From Mycobacterium hubeiense (GTDB taxonomy: Bacteria > Actinomycetota > Actinomycetes > Mycobacteriales > Mycobacteriaceae): a DNA stretch of 64,000 bases. Where the stretch lies: contig NZ_PIZU01000008.1 in the NCBI RefSeq assembly GCF_002838065.1, positions 78,324-142,323 on the forward strand, given 5' to 3'. The notes beneath the pieces were generated by a model, which saw only the letters and a list, made by a program, of their open reading frames with translations, did not search any database and was not told where the DNA came from. Each line of letters begins with the position of its first letter. The first letter of the stretch is position 1. Of the stretch, positions 27,516 through 36,815 are shown piece by piece. The position numbers were made by a program, and so were the translations under genes.

Positions 27516-28931
27516 ATGACGTATCCCGATTTTCCTGTCAACGACACACCCAGCGCCGGTGAGCTGGCCCTCGAGGACCGCTCCGCGCTGCGACGGGTCG
27601 CCGGGCTGTCCACCGAGCTCGCCGACATCTCCGAGGTCGAATACCGGCAGTTGCGTCTGGAACGCGTCGTGCTGGTGGGCGTGTGGACCGAGGGCAGCGC
27701 GGCCGAGGCGGAGGCCAGCATGGCCGAGCTCGCTGCGCTCGCCGAAACCGCCGGTTCGCAGGTGCTCGAAGGGCTGATCCAGCGCCGCGACAAGCCCGAC
27801 CCGTCGACCTACATCGGCTCGGGCAAGGCGCAGGAGCTGCGCGAGGTCGTGCTGGCCACCGGCGCCGACACCGTGATCTGCGACGGCGAGCTCAGCCCCG
27901 CGCAGCTGACGGCGCTGGAGAAAGCGGTCAAGGTCAAGGTCATCGACCGCACCGCGCTGATCCTCGACATCTTCGCCCAGCACGCCACCAGCCGCGAAGG
28001 CAAGGCGCAAGTCGCTTACGCCCAAATGGAATACATGCTTCCCAGGCTGCGCGGCTGGGGTGAATCGATGTCCCGGCAGGCCGGTGGACGCGCCGGTGGC
28101 AGCGGCGGCGGCGTGGGTCTGCGTGGCCCCGGTGAGACCAAGATCGAGACCGATCGTCGGCGCATCCGTGAGCGAATGGCCAAGCTGCGCCGCGACATCA
28201 AGGACATGAAGAAGGTCCGCGACACCCAGCGCAGCCGGCGGCTGTCGTCTGACGTGGCGTCGGTCGCGATCGTCGGGTACACCAATGCCGGCAAGTCCAG
28301 TCTGCTCAACGCGTTGACGGGGGCCGGCGTCCTGGTCGAGAACGCATTGTTCGCCACCCTCGAACCGACTACGCGCCGTGGCGAATTCGACGACGGCCGG
28401 CCGTTCGTGCTGACCGACACCGTGGGCTTCGTGCGACACCTGCCTACTCAGCTGGTGGAGGCCTTCCGGTCCACGCTGGAAGAGGTGGTGGACGCCGATC
28501 TGCTGGTGCACGTGGTCGATGGCTCCGACGTCAACCCGCTGGCGCAGATCAATGCGGTGCGCGCTGTGATCAACGACGTCATCGCCGACCGCGACGGGCC
28601 GCATCCGCCGGAACTGTTGGTGGTCAACAAGATTGACGCCGCAGGGGATCTCGCGCTGGCCCAGTTGCGGCGTGCGCTGCCGGATGCGGTGTTCGTCTCG
28701 GCGAAGACCGGCTTCGGCCTGGATCGGCTGCGTCAGCGGATGGGTGAACTCGTCAGGCCGACCGATACCAGGGTCGATGTGACGATCCCGTACGACCGCG
28801 GCGATCTGGTCAACCGGGTGCACGCCGACGGCCGGGTGGACGCCACCGAGCACACCGCCGAGGGCACCAGAATCAAGGCGCGAGTGCCGATTCCGTTGGC
28901 GGCAACCCTGCGCGAATACGCCACGTACTGA
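27516..28931 (+). CDS. hflX: Ribosome-associated GTPase HflX
   Basis: 471 residues. The N-terminal HflX subdomain (ELAALAETAGSQVLEGLIQ, then PSTYIGSGKAQEL) and the helical linker (QVAYAQMEYMLPRL, GPGETKIETDRR) precede the GTPase domain. GTPase motifs are GYTNAGKSS (G1), DTVGFVRHLP (G3) and NKIDAA (G4). HflX splits stalled ribosomes under stress. In mycobacteria it has been linked to macrolide tolerance and hypoxia. The start is the ATG at 27516, just after the inverted repeat. Confidence 0.96.
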   Translation: MTYPDFPVNDTPSAGELALEDRSALRRVAGLSTELADISEVEYRQLRLERVVLVGVWTEGSAAEAEASMAELAALAETAGSQVLEGLIQRRDKPDPSTYIGSGKAQELREVVLATGADTVICDGELSPAQLTALEKAVKVKVIDRTALILDIFAQHATSREGKAQVAYAQMEYMLPRLRGWGESMSRQAGGRAGGSGGGVGLRGPGETKIETDRRRIRERMAKLRRDIKDMKKVRDTQRSRRLSSDVASVAIVGYTNAGKSSLLNALTGAGVLVENALFATLEPTTRRGEFDDGRPFVLTDTVGFVRHLPTQLVEAFRSTLEEVVDADLLVHVVDGSDVNPLAQINAVRAVINDVIADRDGPHPPELLVVNKIDAAGDLALAQLRRALPDAVFVSAKTGFGLDRLRQRMGELVRPTDTRVDVTIPYDRGDLVNRVHADGRVDATEHTAEGTRIKARVPIPLAATLREYATY

Positions 28932-29037
28932 CCATCGTTTGCCGCGAGATTGCGCGCAGGCAGGGAAAGTGCGAGTGCGGGCCTGCCGGAACGCAATTTC
29001 GCGGCGGGCGCTGAGAATTTTAGTGGCCGTCAATTTT

Positions 29038-29056
29038 GGGGAAACGGCGTTTCTCC
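29038..29056. other. Hairpin-forming repeat upstream of secreted hydrolase gene
   Basis: GGGGAAAC-GGC-GTTTCTCC can form an 8-pair stem with one G-U wobble. It is 107 bases after the hflX stop and 55 before the next start, so it may be an hflX terminator or leader structure. Nothing else is apparent in the 179-base gap apart from an AGGAGGA ribosome site just before 29111. Confidence 0.3.
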
Positions 29057-29110
29057 GCGATCCGTCGGGGCTAGAGTCTGCCGCGTTACGCAATCGTCCC
29101 AGGAGGATTC

Positions 29111-31798
29111 ATGGGAGCCGCGCGGTATGTCGGTCGGGTGGGCGGACTTGCGATAGCCCTCGGAGTTGGCACGGCGATTCTCACCGGCCAGGGGATTGCC
29201 TCGGCGGACACGCCGTCTGACGGGTCGTCATCGACGGGATCCTCCGCAGCCTCAGATGACACGGGATCGACCGGTTCAGCCGCGACGCCGGACGCCGGGT
29301 CGACATCGCCGTCCGACGACGAGGCATCATCGCCCGGCCTCGGCAGGGTCCTCGGCAGCCGCGGCCTCTTGGGACCCAAGCGAGCAGAGCGCCTGGAGTC
29401 GCTGATCGACACCGTGACGGGCAACGCGCCGTCCCGGCCGCGTCAGCGAGGCGACAAGCCGCCGAAAGCGAACAACGTCGACGCCACCACCGTGGTCAGG
29501 CGGCAGGCGGAGGTTGAGCCCGTCAAAGAACCCGCTCATGAGGTGATCGCCAACGCACGGCAGCGTGCGTCGGCGTGGCTGTCGAGCCCACGCGTCCAGG
29601 CGGGCCGTGCCGCGGAGACGGCGCAGGCGCAGAAGGCACCGGAACGGTCCACGCGACTGTGGACGCCCCCGACCGTGGTTGCGACGGCGCTGACCGAGCG
29701 GCCCGTCACACCGACGAGCGCACCCGCCAAGGCCTCCGTCACAACGACTTTCGCGAATCTGGTCGGCAACGCGCTGAATCCGTTCGCCGGCAACGTGCCC
29801 GGCGATGCGCCGGTCGACTCACCGGCGTCGTGGATGCTGCTCGCGGCCGCGCGCCGTGAGATCGGCGTCGACTCGACCGCATTGCTGACCCCGCCCAGCA
29901 TCGCCTACCAACCCACGATCACGCTCGTCCAGGGCGTGCTCACCGGTGACAACACCGCGGCGCCGGTGTCCAGCCGCGGCTACCCACTGGTCTACACGAT
30001 GGTGGGCGCACCGAGCCTCGGAGGCAAGGTCCGCCTCGACGCGGAGACCGGCGATTTCACCTACCTGCCGTACGCGACGGTGGTCCAGTCCGGCTCCGAG
30101 GATTTCGACGTCATGGTGAGCGAGGTGACGCCACTGGTCGCGGCGTTGTCGCAGGTGCCGCTGGTGGGCACGTTCGTGCAGCCGGTGGTGATCCAACTGC
30201 ACCAGGTGCCGATCCTCGGTGATGCCCTCTCGCCGGTCATCGGCTACGCGACGGTCGCGACCGTCACGGTCAATCCGTCCGAGATCAACACCGAGGACGT
30301 CCCGATCGCCTACACGTTCAAGGTGGAGTCGTTCGACGGCACCCTCGTCAGCACCAACTTCTTCCCGGCCATCGACGACGATTACCAGCCGGGCGAGGTC
30401 TATCCCACCATCCTCAACGGTCCGGGGCTGGCCTCACCGGGCGACACCAACCCGAATTCGCCGACGCTGCAACTGTTCCGGAGCAACGGCTACAACGTGG
30501 TCACCTGGGACCCGCGCGGCGAATTCGACTCGGGTGGCGTACTGCAGTTGAACAACCCGCAATTCGAGGGCCGCGACGTCTCGGCGATCATCGACTGGGT
30601 GGCCGACCAGAACGCGGTCCAGCTCGACAGCGCACTCGATCCGCGGATGGGCATGGTGGGCGGATCCTACGGCGGCGGAATCCAATTCGTCACCGCGGCC
30701 AACGATCACCGGATCGACGCGATTGCGCCGTCCATCGCCTGGAACTCCCTCAACAGCTCGCTCTACCCGAGCGGGGCGTTCAAGACGTCGTATGCGGCGC
30801 TGCTTCTGTTGGCCTTGGTCACCTCGCGCGCCGACATCAATTCGCAGCTCTACGGCGGCATCTTCACCGGCGGTCTGCTCGGCATCCTGACGCCGAGCCA
30901 GCAAGCCCTGCTGGCGAGCAGCGGTCCCGGTGTGACGGTCACGAACATCACCGCGCCGACGCTGATCATCCAGGGCACCGTCGATGTGCTGTTCCCGCTG
31001 CAGGAAGCGATCACCAACGCCGCGATTCTCACCGCCGACACCCCCACGCATGCGCCCGTGCCGGTCAAGATGATCTGGTTCTGCGGCGGTCACGGCAATT
31101 GCCTGACTCCCGCAGGGGATCCGAACCTGGTGGCGAACGCGACGCTGGCGTGGATGGACAAATGGGTCAAGGGCGAGGACGTGGACACCGGTCCGGCGTT
31201 CGAATGGGTTGACCAGAACGGGGTTCAGCACACGTCCGACACGCTTCCGTCCGACCCCGCGTTCTACGGTGACCCCATCCACACGTCGCACACCGGCGGG
31301 TTGTTGCCGATCATTCCGTTGATCGGCGGTTCGGGACCGTCACCCGGCGTCGCCTTGCCGTTCTCACTTGGCAACGGCGCACCCGCCAGCAATGCGATCA
31401 ATGTGCCGTTGACAGCGCCCGATTCGACCACCGACGTGGTGGGGGCGCCGACCGTCACCATGACCTACTCCGGTATCGGCACCAGCCGGCACGTCTACGC
31501 CCAGATCGTCGACAATGAAACGGGATTGGTGGTCGGTAATATTGTCACCCCGATTCCGGTGACGCTGGACGGCCAGGAACACACTGTGACCGTTCCGCTT
31601 TCGGCCATCGCCTATGAGATGGACGAGAACTCCGACCTGAGCCTGCAGATCGTCAGTTCGGCCACGCCGTTCCTGAACTTCACCCAGTTCGGCGTCATCA
31701 ACGTCTCCGACGTGCAGGTCGATCTGCCGACGCACGCGCCGGCACCCGTTGCGGGCGAGCCGGTTTCGGAGCCGGTTGGCGACGTGGTGAGCGTCTAG
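29111..31798 (+). CDS. Large secreted alpha/beta hydrolase with N-terminal beta domain (CocE/S15-like)
   Basis: 895 residues. The Sec signal peptide ends near ASA-DT (about 32). A long Ser/Thr/Asp-rich low-complexity stretch (35-80) and a disordered linker follow to about 230. A cadherin-like/VCBS-type beta module lies around 290-350 (YTMVGAPSLGGKVRLDAETG, then DFTYLPYA). The hydrolase part has VVTWDPRGEFDSGG, nucleophile Ser519 in GGSYGGG, a likely acid in IQGTVDVLFP and His in CGGHGNC. A C-terminal jelly-roll like that of X-Pro dipeptidyl-peptidase/CocE enzymes follows (HVYAQIVDNETGLVVGN). Likely cell-wall or exported; substrate unknown. Confidence 0.85.
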   Translation: MGAARYVGRVGGLAIALGVGTAILTGQGIASADTPSDGSSSTGSSAASDDTGSTGSAATPDAGSTSPSDDEASSPGLGRVLGSRGLLGPKRAERLESLIDTVTGNAPSRPRQRGDKPPKANNVDATTVVRRQAEVEPVKEPAHEVIANARQRASAWLSSPRVQAGRAAETAQAQKAPERSTRLWTPPTVVATALTERPVTPTSAPAKASVTTTFANLVGNALNPFAGNVPGDAPVDSPASWMLLAAARREIGVDSTALLTPPSIAYQPTITLVQGVLTGDNTAAPVSSRGYPLVYTMVGAPSLGGKVRLDAETGDFTYLPYATVVQSGSEDFDVMVSEVTPLVAALSQVPLVGTFVQPVVIQLHQVPILGDALSPVIGYATVATVTVNPSEINTEDVPIAYTFKVESFDGTLVSTNFFPAIDDDYQPGEVYPTILNGPGLASPGDTNPNSPTLQLFRSNGYNVVTWDPRGEFDSGGVLQLNNPQFEGRDVSAIIDWVADQNAVQLDSALDPRMGMVGGSYGGGIQFVTAANDHRIDAIAPSIAWNSLNSSLYPSGAFKTSYAALLLLALVTSRADINSQLYGGIFTGGLLGILTPSQQALLASSGPGVTVTNITAPTLIIQGTVDVLFPLQEAITNAAILTADTPTHAPVPVKMIWFCGGHGNCLTPAGDPNLVANATLAWMDKWVKGEDVDTGPAFEWVDQNGVQHTSDTLPSDPAFYGDPIHTSHTGGLLPIIPLIGGSGPSPGVALPFSLGNGAPASNAINVPLTAPDSTTDVVGAPTVTMTYSGIGTSRHVYAQIVDNETGLVVGNIVTPIPVTLDGQEHTVTVPLSAIAYEMDENSDLSLQIVSSATPFLNFTQFGVINVSDVQVDLPTHAPAPVAGEPVSEPVGDVVSV

Positions 31799-31802
31799 CG
31801 GG

Positions 31803-33290
31803 TCAAGCGGCAGGCTCCGATGTGGCCGCGGGCGTGTCGTCGGTGTCGGGCTGGTCTGGCTTGGGCTTCGTCGACGGCTGGAATGCCCTGGACACCGAAT
31901 CGGCGAAACCTTTGGCGGCCTTGCGTAATTCATTGCCGATCGGGCGCAGAGAGGGGCGCGCGCGGTCAGTCGCCGCGGTGTCCGGATCCGTGATGCCGTC
32001 GTTCGGCCGGGCGATCGAGCTGCGCCGGATCAGCGGTTCGGCATCGGAGTTCGACGTCAAGGTCACGACGGCGTTGTCGTCCGTCGTGGCATCGGTCTGT
32101 GGCTCGTCGGCAGGCTCAAGCGGATCACGCCACCCTGGAAGTGGATCCAGGCCCGGGTTCAGCGCCGCATTCACGCCTTCCGGGATGTCATTGACCAGAT
32201 CGGTCGCGACCTGGACAGGATTGAACCGCGGTACCAATCGGAACGGTGACGGTTCGCCGTAATCGTCGCGCGTGTAGGCGGTTTCGATGAGCGTCTGCGT
32301 GATCGGGGAGATGAGGTCCACTATCGGTATCACCACAGCGGAGGTGCCGGTGGCATCGGCGAGGTCGAGGAATGGCTGCATGATCGGCAGCGTTTTCGCC
32401 GGCAGCGTGATGTAGTACGTGTCGCCGTGTATCTGGCAATGCGTGGCCGCTGTGCAGTTTGCCTTGGCGGCGGCGGCGACGGCGGCCTGCACCTGCTCGG
32501 GCGTGTAGCCATACGGCGTCTCGTCCGGCGGATCGTTTCCGTCGGGCGCCAAGTACGTCGGATGGGTGTACTCGAATCCCGCCGCGGCGTTCAGGAGTGC
32601 GAGTGGGTTGAGCACCCATTCGGGGGCATCGACGACGCCGTCGTATTGCAGGGCGATGTCATAGGTTTGGATGCCGGTGTCGGTCGGTGTCGGCTGGCCG
32701 AACGTCGCATCGAGAATCGGAACCGTGCCGAGCATCGCGAGCCGCTCGAAGAGTCCGCCGTCTGGCCGGTTGGGGTTGCCGATCAAGACGATTGTGATGA
32801 ATTGCTTTTGTTCTGCGGGCAATTCGGCAAGGTGGCTCTTCACGATGCTGGTCACCGTTGCACCCTGTGAGTAGCCAAGGATCGCGACGGGGTGTGTCGC
32901 ACTGGGATTGTTGGCGCCGACAAGTTCACTCGTCAGGCGGGTTACGCCGCTGGCCACCGACACGTTCCACCTGGCGCCGCTGAGGCCGCCCCAGCCCGGA
33001 AACGGGAACGGCCAGAACTGGGCGATGTAGGGGACCGGGACCGGATCGGCGCAACCCTCGGCGCCGCAGGTGCCGCCCGGCTCGATGTAGTAGGCGACCG
33101 CGTTGGACATGTAGTTACTCGGAACCGCCGGGTTGGGAGTGCCGGTGCCGGGCACGATCAGTGGTGTCACCGCCACCACCAGGCCGACGGCCGCGGTGAA
33201 TGTCGTCGTCAGCCCTATGGCGACTGAGGCGAGCACCACCGCGATGGCGACAAGGGCCGATCGGATTGCGGATCGGACAGCACGACGCAT
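31803..33290 (-). CDS. Exported PE-PPE-domain serine hydrolase
   Basis: 495 residues without a PE or PPE leader. An N-terminal membrane anchor or signal (ALVAIAVVLASVAIGLTTTF, about 12-45) is followed by a PE-PPE/cutinase-like alpha/beta fold: LIVPGTGTPNP, then AILGYSQGATV with the nucleophile Ser. LIGNPNRPDGGLFERL is typical of the family. A Pro/Asp/Thr-rich disordered tail of about 120 residues ends the protein. Family members are esterases or lipases at the cell surface. It converges with the larger hydrolase gene, 4 bases apart, and both interrupt the hflX-fadE20 neighbourhood. Confidence 0.88.
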   Translation of the reverse strand: MRRAVRSAIRSALVAIAVVLASVAIGLTTTFTAAVGLVVAVTPLIVPGTGTPNPAVPSNYMSNAVAYYIEPGGTCGAEGCADPVPVPYIAQFWPFPFPGWGGLSGARWNVSVASGVTRLTSELVGANNPSATHPVAILGYSQGATVTSIVKSHLAELPAEQKQFITIVLIGNPNRPDGGLFERLAMLGTVPILDATFGQPTPTDTGIQTYDIALQYDGVVDAPEWVLNPLALLNAAAGFEYTHPTYLAPDGNDPPDETPYGYTPEQVQAAVAAAAKANCTAATHCQIHGDTYYITLPAKTLPIMQPFLDLADATGTSAVVIPIVDLISPITQTLIETAYTRDDYGEPSPFRLVPRFNPVQVATDLVNDIPEGVNAALNPGLDPLPGWRDPLEPADEPQTDATTDDNAVVTLTSNSDAEPLIRRSSIARPNDGITDPDTAATDRARPSLRPIGNELRKAAKGFADSVSRAFQPSTKPKPDQPDTDDTPAATSEPAA

Positions 33291-33427
33291 CAGACACCAT
33301 CCCCTTCGTCCCCGGCGGCGTCAGTGATGAGGGGCATCATCGCACCGCCAGGCGAAGGTGACGCCGCAATCGGCCGAACTCCCGCCTTGGGTGGTCGCAG
33401 ACGTACCGGTGCACTCCTCCCGGCCCC

Positions 33428-33443
33428 CCAACCATCCGGTTGG
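33428..33443. promoter_or_regulatory. Operator-like inverted repeat CCAACC-ATCC-GGTTGG before fadE20
   Basis: A perfect 6-base inverted repeat immediately upstream of a TATATC -10-like hexamer and 45 bases before the fadE20 GTG. The placement suggests a repressor site of TetR type controlling fadE20, and possibly the divergent PE-PPE gene. The cognate regulator is unknown. Confidence 0.5.
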
Positions 33444-33488
33444 TATATCTTGGCCGCAACCCCGTCATCCAGTACCGGAGGTAACACC

Positions 33489-34661
33489 GTGGGCTCAGCG
33501 AGTTCTCAAGCCGTGAAATACGAACGCACACTCTTCGAACCCGAGCACGAATTGTTCCGCGAGGCCTATCGCGCCTTCCTCGACCGCCATGTGGCGCCGT
33601 ACCACGACCAGTGGGAGAAGGACAAGATCGTCGACCGCGGCGTCTGGCTGGAAGCCGGTAAGCAGGGCTTTCTGGGGATGGCGGTGCCCGAGGAATATGG
33701 CGGCGGCGGTAACGACGACTTTCGCTACAACACGATCATCACCGAGGAGACGACCGCGGGCCGCTACAGCGGCATCGGCTTCGGTCTGCACAACGACGTG
33801 GTGGCGCCCTACCTGCTGCGGTTGGCCAACGAGGAGCAGAAGCAGCGCTGGCTGCCGAAGTTCTGCACCGGCGAATTGATCACGGCCATCGCCATGACCG
33901 AACCGGGCACCGGCAGCGATCTGCAGGGCATCAAGACCCGCGCGGTCAAAGAGGGCGACCATTACGTGCTCAACGGGTCGAAGACGTTCATCACCAACGG
34001 CATCAACGCCGACCTGGTGATCGTCGTCGCGCAGACCGACCCGGACAAGGGCGCGCAAGGCTTTTCGCTGCTGGTCGTCGAGCGGGGGATGGAGGGCTTC
34101 GAACGCGGCCGCCATCTGGACAAGATCGGCCTGGACGCCCAGGACACCGCTGAGCTGTCGTTCACCGACGTGAAGGTGCCCACCGAGAACCTGCTCGGCG
34201 AGGAGGGCCTGGGCTTCATCTACCTGATGCAGAACCTGCCGCAGGAGCGCATCTCGATCGCGATCATGGCGGCGGCGGCGATGGAGACGGTGCTCGAACA
34301 GACGCTTCAGTACGCCAAGGAGCGCAAGGCCTTCGGTAAGCCGATCGGCAGCTTCCAAAACAGCCGCTTCGTGCTCGCCGAACTCGCCACCGAGGCCACC
34401 GTGGTGCGCATGATGGTCGACGAGTTCGTTCGCCTGCACCTCGAGGAAAAGCTCACGGTGGAGCAGGCGGCGATGGCCAAGTGGTACGCGACCGAAAAGC
34501 AGGTCCATCTCATCGACCGGTGTCTGCAGCTGCACGGCGGCTACGGCTATATGCGCGAATATCCGATCGCACGGGCGTATTTGGATTCGCGCGTGCAGAC
34601 TATTTACGGGGGGACAACCGAAATCATGAAGGAGATCATCGGCCGTAGCCTCGGCGTCTAG
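33489..34661 (+). CDS. fadE20: Acyl-CoA dehydrogenase FadE20
   Basis: 390 residues, a complete acyl-CoA dehydrogenase: N-terminal helical domain (EHELFREAYRAFLDRHV, PEEYGGGG), beta domain (AIAMTEPGTGSDLQGIKT, GSKTFITNG) and C-terminal domain (YAKERKAFGKPIGSFQ, LHGGYGYMREYPIARAYLD, TIYGGTTEIMKEIIGRSLGV). It introduces the trans-2 double bond during fatty acyl-CoA oxidation with FAD. The GTG at 33489 follows GGAGGTAAC. The same gene lies near hflX and lexA in M. tuberculosis. A near copy of its last codons follows the stop. Confidence 0.95.
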   Translation: MGSASSQAVKYERTLFEPEHELFREAYRAFLDRHVAPYHDQWEKDKIVDRGVWLEAGKQGFLGMAVPEEYGGGGNDDFRYNTIITEETTAGRYSGIGFGLHNDVVAPYLLRLANEEQKQRWLPKFCTGELITAIAMTEPGTGSDLQGIKTRAVKEGDHYVLNGSKTFITNGINADLVIVVAQTDPDKGAQGFSLLVVERGMEGFERGRHLDKIGLDAQDTAELSFTDVKVPTENLLGEEGLGFIYLMQNLPQERISIAIMAAAAMETVLEQTLQYAKERKAFGKPIGSFQNSRFVLAELATEATVVRMMVDEFVRLHLEEKLTVEQAAMAKWYATEKQVHLIDRCLQLHGGYGYMREYPIARAYLDSRVQTIYGGTTEIMKEIIGRSLGV

Positions 34662-34694
34662 CCGAGCCAATTGGGCCGCAGCCTGGGTGTCTAA
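34662..34694 (+). repeat. In-frame partial duplication of the fadE20 tail after its stop
   Basis: Directly after TAG the same frame reads PSQLGRSLGV and then TAA, repeating the fadE20 terminal GRSLGV. A short tandem duplication with divergence at third positions explains it. Stop-codon readthrough would add ten residues. The rest of the 165-base gap to the LGFP gene holds only its promoter and ribosome site. Confidence 0.55.
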
Positions 34695-34826
34695 CCAAAC
34701 TCGGACCAATCTGCGGGTATCTTCACCAAGATCGGTGGTGCGCCTTCGATATCGACGTCGTGCCGACGCAATGTCGACCGACGCGATATTTCCGGGCATG
34801 TTGCCGGACCACGGGGAGGAACGAAA

Positions 34827-36809
34827 TTGAGTGGGCAGCGCAGAATGCTGAACACGCCGTTGGGACGGCTGACGGTCGCCTTGTTGGCCATTGCGACCAC
34901 CGTGCTGCTGGCCCCGACGGCGACCGCATCGCCGGAAACCGAGGCCAACGACGCGATCACTGCGGCGTGGGAGGCAAGTGGGGGTGCCGGCGGTCCGCTC
35001 GGCGCGCCGCAGGGCGGTGTGTACCCGATCGGCGCTGGCTTCGGCCACAACTACACCGGCGGCAAGATCTTCTTCACTCCGGCGACGGGCGCACACTTCA
35101 TGCAGGGCGCCATCCTCGAGAAATACGAGTCGCTGGGCGGCCCCGCCGACAGCGATCTGGGCTTTCCGACCATCGACGAAGGCCCTGGTCGCGCCCCCGA
35201 CAGTCGCAACGTGACGTTCAGCGCCGCCGACAAGCCGGTGGTCTTCTGGACGCCCGCGACCGGTGCGCGGGTGGTGCGCGGCCCGATCAACGCCGCCTGG
35301 GACAAACTGGGCGGCTCGGCCGGGGTGCTCGGTGTGCCGGCCGAGGACGAGGCGTACCGCGGCGATGTGGTGTCGCAGAAGTTCACCGGTGGCGAGTTGT
35401 CCTGGAACCGCCGAACCAAGACGTTCACGACCGTCCCGCCCGAACTCGCCGAGCAATTGGTCGGGCTGACCATTCCCGAAGACCCGACGTCGGCCATCAA
35501 TGCTGCCCGGCGTGCTGCCGGCGGCGCAATGGGGCCGCTCGGCGCGCCGGAGGGCGGACAGTACAAGATCGGCGCCGACGGCATCGGCCAGAACTTCGAC
35601 GGCGGCAAGATCTTCTACAGCCCGGCCACCGGTGCCAACGCGCTGACCGGACAGGTGCTCGAGAAGTACGAGAGCGTCGGCGGGCCAGAAGGTGATCTGG
35701 GGTTCCCGACCAGCAGCGAGGTCGACGGCGGCCACGGCTCGGAGAGTCGGATGGTGACGTTCGCCGCCGAGGACAACCCCGTCATCTTCTGGACGCCCGA
35801 CTACGGTGCGGTGATCGTCAGAGGTGCCATGGCCGCCGCATGGAACAAGCTGGACGGCGCAAAGGGCCCGTTGGGCGCGCCCATGGCGGATCAGAGCGAA
35901 GACGGCGACGTCATCACCCAGCGTTTCAGCGGCGGAGCGATCTCCTATGACAGAGCCAACAGATCCTTCAGCACCGAACCGCCGGATCTAGCGTCCTCAT
36001 TGTCGGACTTGCAGGTGCCGGAACAACCTGAGCCGCAGGCTCCGAGCGCGCCCCAGGCCTCAGAGGACAATGGCAGCAAGCTGTTCGACTTCCGCTGGAA
36101 CTGGTGGTGGCTGCTCGCCATCCTTCCCGTGCTGGCATTGGCTGGGCTGATCGCTGGGGCGGCGATGCTGAACCGGCGCCGCGGCCGCGACGACGATTGG
36201 CTGGACCACGGGGATTTCGGGCCGAATGGCGAGACGTCGTACGACGCTGCGCCCGCGGGTGCGATGGGCCGCACGACAGTTCCTGATGAGGCGGGCTCGT
36301 TCGCCGATAGGTACGGTGAGCCGCAGAGTGCGTCGCCGTTCGGCCTGGGGGGCCAGATGCCGGAGCCGGCCGCCGGGGCAGCCGGGGCCGCCGCCTGGCG
36401 GGTGCGTCCCGAAAGCCCTGATGCGACACGGGACGACGAAACCGAGCGCGTTGAGCTGTTCGGGGTTCAAGACGATCCGGACAAGGTGGACACCGCACCC
36501 ACCCGCATCGAGGAACCCCTCGAAACACGCATCGAAGAACGCATCGATGAACGCATCGAAGAACCCGAGGAGACGCACAGCGGTCGCCATGCCGCCATCC
36601 AGTTCGACGAGCCGACGGAGGCTCGGCCGTCGTTGCATCTGCCGCTGGACGACCCGCACCAGGCGCCCGTCGGCTACCCGATCAAGGCCGACACCAGATC
36701 CGGTCTGTACTGGACGCCGGGCAGCCGGCTCTACGACGACGTCGAGCCCGAAATCTGGTTCGCCAGTGAGGAATTCGCAGTCACGAACGGCTTTGTGAAG
36801 GGCGAATAG
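34827..36809 (+). CDS. LGFP-repeat cell-envelope protein with one membrane anchor (Rv2721c-like)
   Basis: 660 residues. A signal peptide (about 7-35, ending TATAS) precedes about eight LGFP-type repeats (residues 38-380; for example GGPLGAPQGG, SDLGFPTIDEG, AGVLGVPAEDE, GDLGFPTSSEV, GPLGAPMADQ), which in other actinobacteria tie proteins to the cell wall. One transmembrane helix follows at about 430-450 (WWWLLAILPVLALAGLIAGA), then a 210-residue acidic cytoplasmic tail with an Arg-Ile-Glu-Glu repeat. The TTG start is set by GGGGAGGA 7 bases upstream. Position before lexA matches Rv2721c of M. tuberculosis. Function unknown. Confidence 0.88.
   Translation: MSGQRRMLNTPLGRLTVALLAIATTVLLAPTATASPETEANDAITAAWEASGGAGGPLGAPQGGVYPIGAGFGHNYTGGKIFFTPATGAHFMQGAILEKYESLGGPADSDLGFPTIDEGPGRAPDSRNVTFSAADKPVVFWTPATGARVVRGPINAAWDKLGGSAGVLGVPAEDEAYRGDVVSQKFTGGELSWNRRTKTFTTVPPELAEQLVGLTIPEDPTSAINAARRAAGGAMGPLGAPEGGQYKIGADGIGQNFDGGKIFYSPATGANALTGQVLEKYESVGGPEGDLGFPTSSEVDGGHGSESRMVTFAAEDNPVIFWTPDYGAVIVRGAMAAAWNKLDGAKGPLGAPMADQSEDGDVITQRFSGGAISYDRANRSFSTEPPDLASSLSDLQVPEQPEPQAPSAPQASEDNGSKLFDFRWNWWWLLAILPVLALAGLIAGAAMLNRRRGRDDDWLDHGDFGPNGETSYDAAPAGAMGRTTVPDEAGSFADRYGEPQSASPFGLGGQMPEPAAGAAGAAAWRVRPESPDATRDDETERVELFGVQDDPDKVDTAPTRIEEPLETRIEERIDERIEEPEETHSGRHAAIQFDEPTEARPSLHLPLDDPHQAPVGYPIKADTRSGLYWTPGSRLYDDVEPEIWFASEEFAVTNGFVKGE
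36528..36563 (+). repeat. Three tandem 12-base units in the LGFP protein tail
   Basis: CGCATCGAAGAA, CGCATCGATGAA and CGCATCGAAGAA follow each other without gaps and encode RIEE-RIDE-RIEE. A further related unit lies just upstream (ACCCGCATCGAGGAA). Such in-frame tandem repeats can vary in copy number. Confidence 0.8.
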
Positions 36810-36815
36810 AGGCCG

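Noticed and set aside
33495..35735. A 746-codon open frame on the minus strand
   Set aside because: It lies antisense to fadE20 and the LGFP gene, both of which have strong motifs and ribosome sites. Composition is that of a shadow frame.
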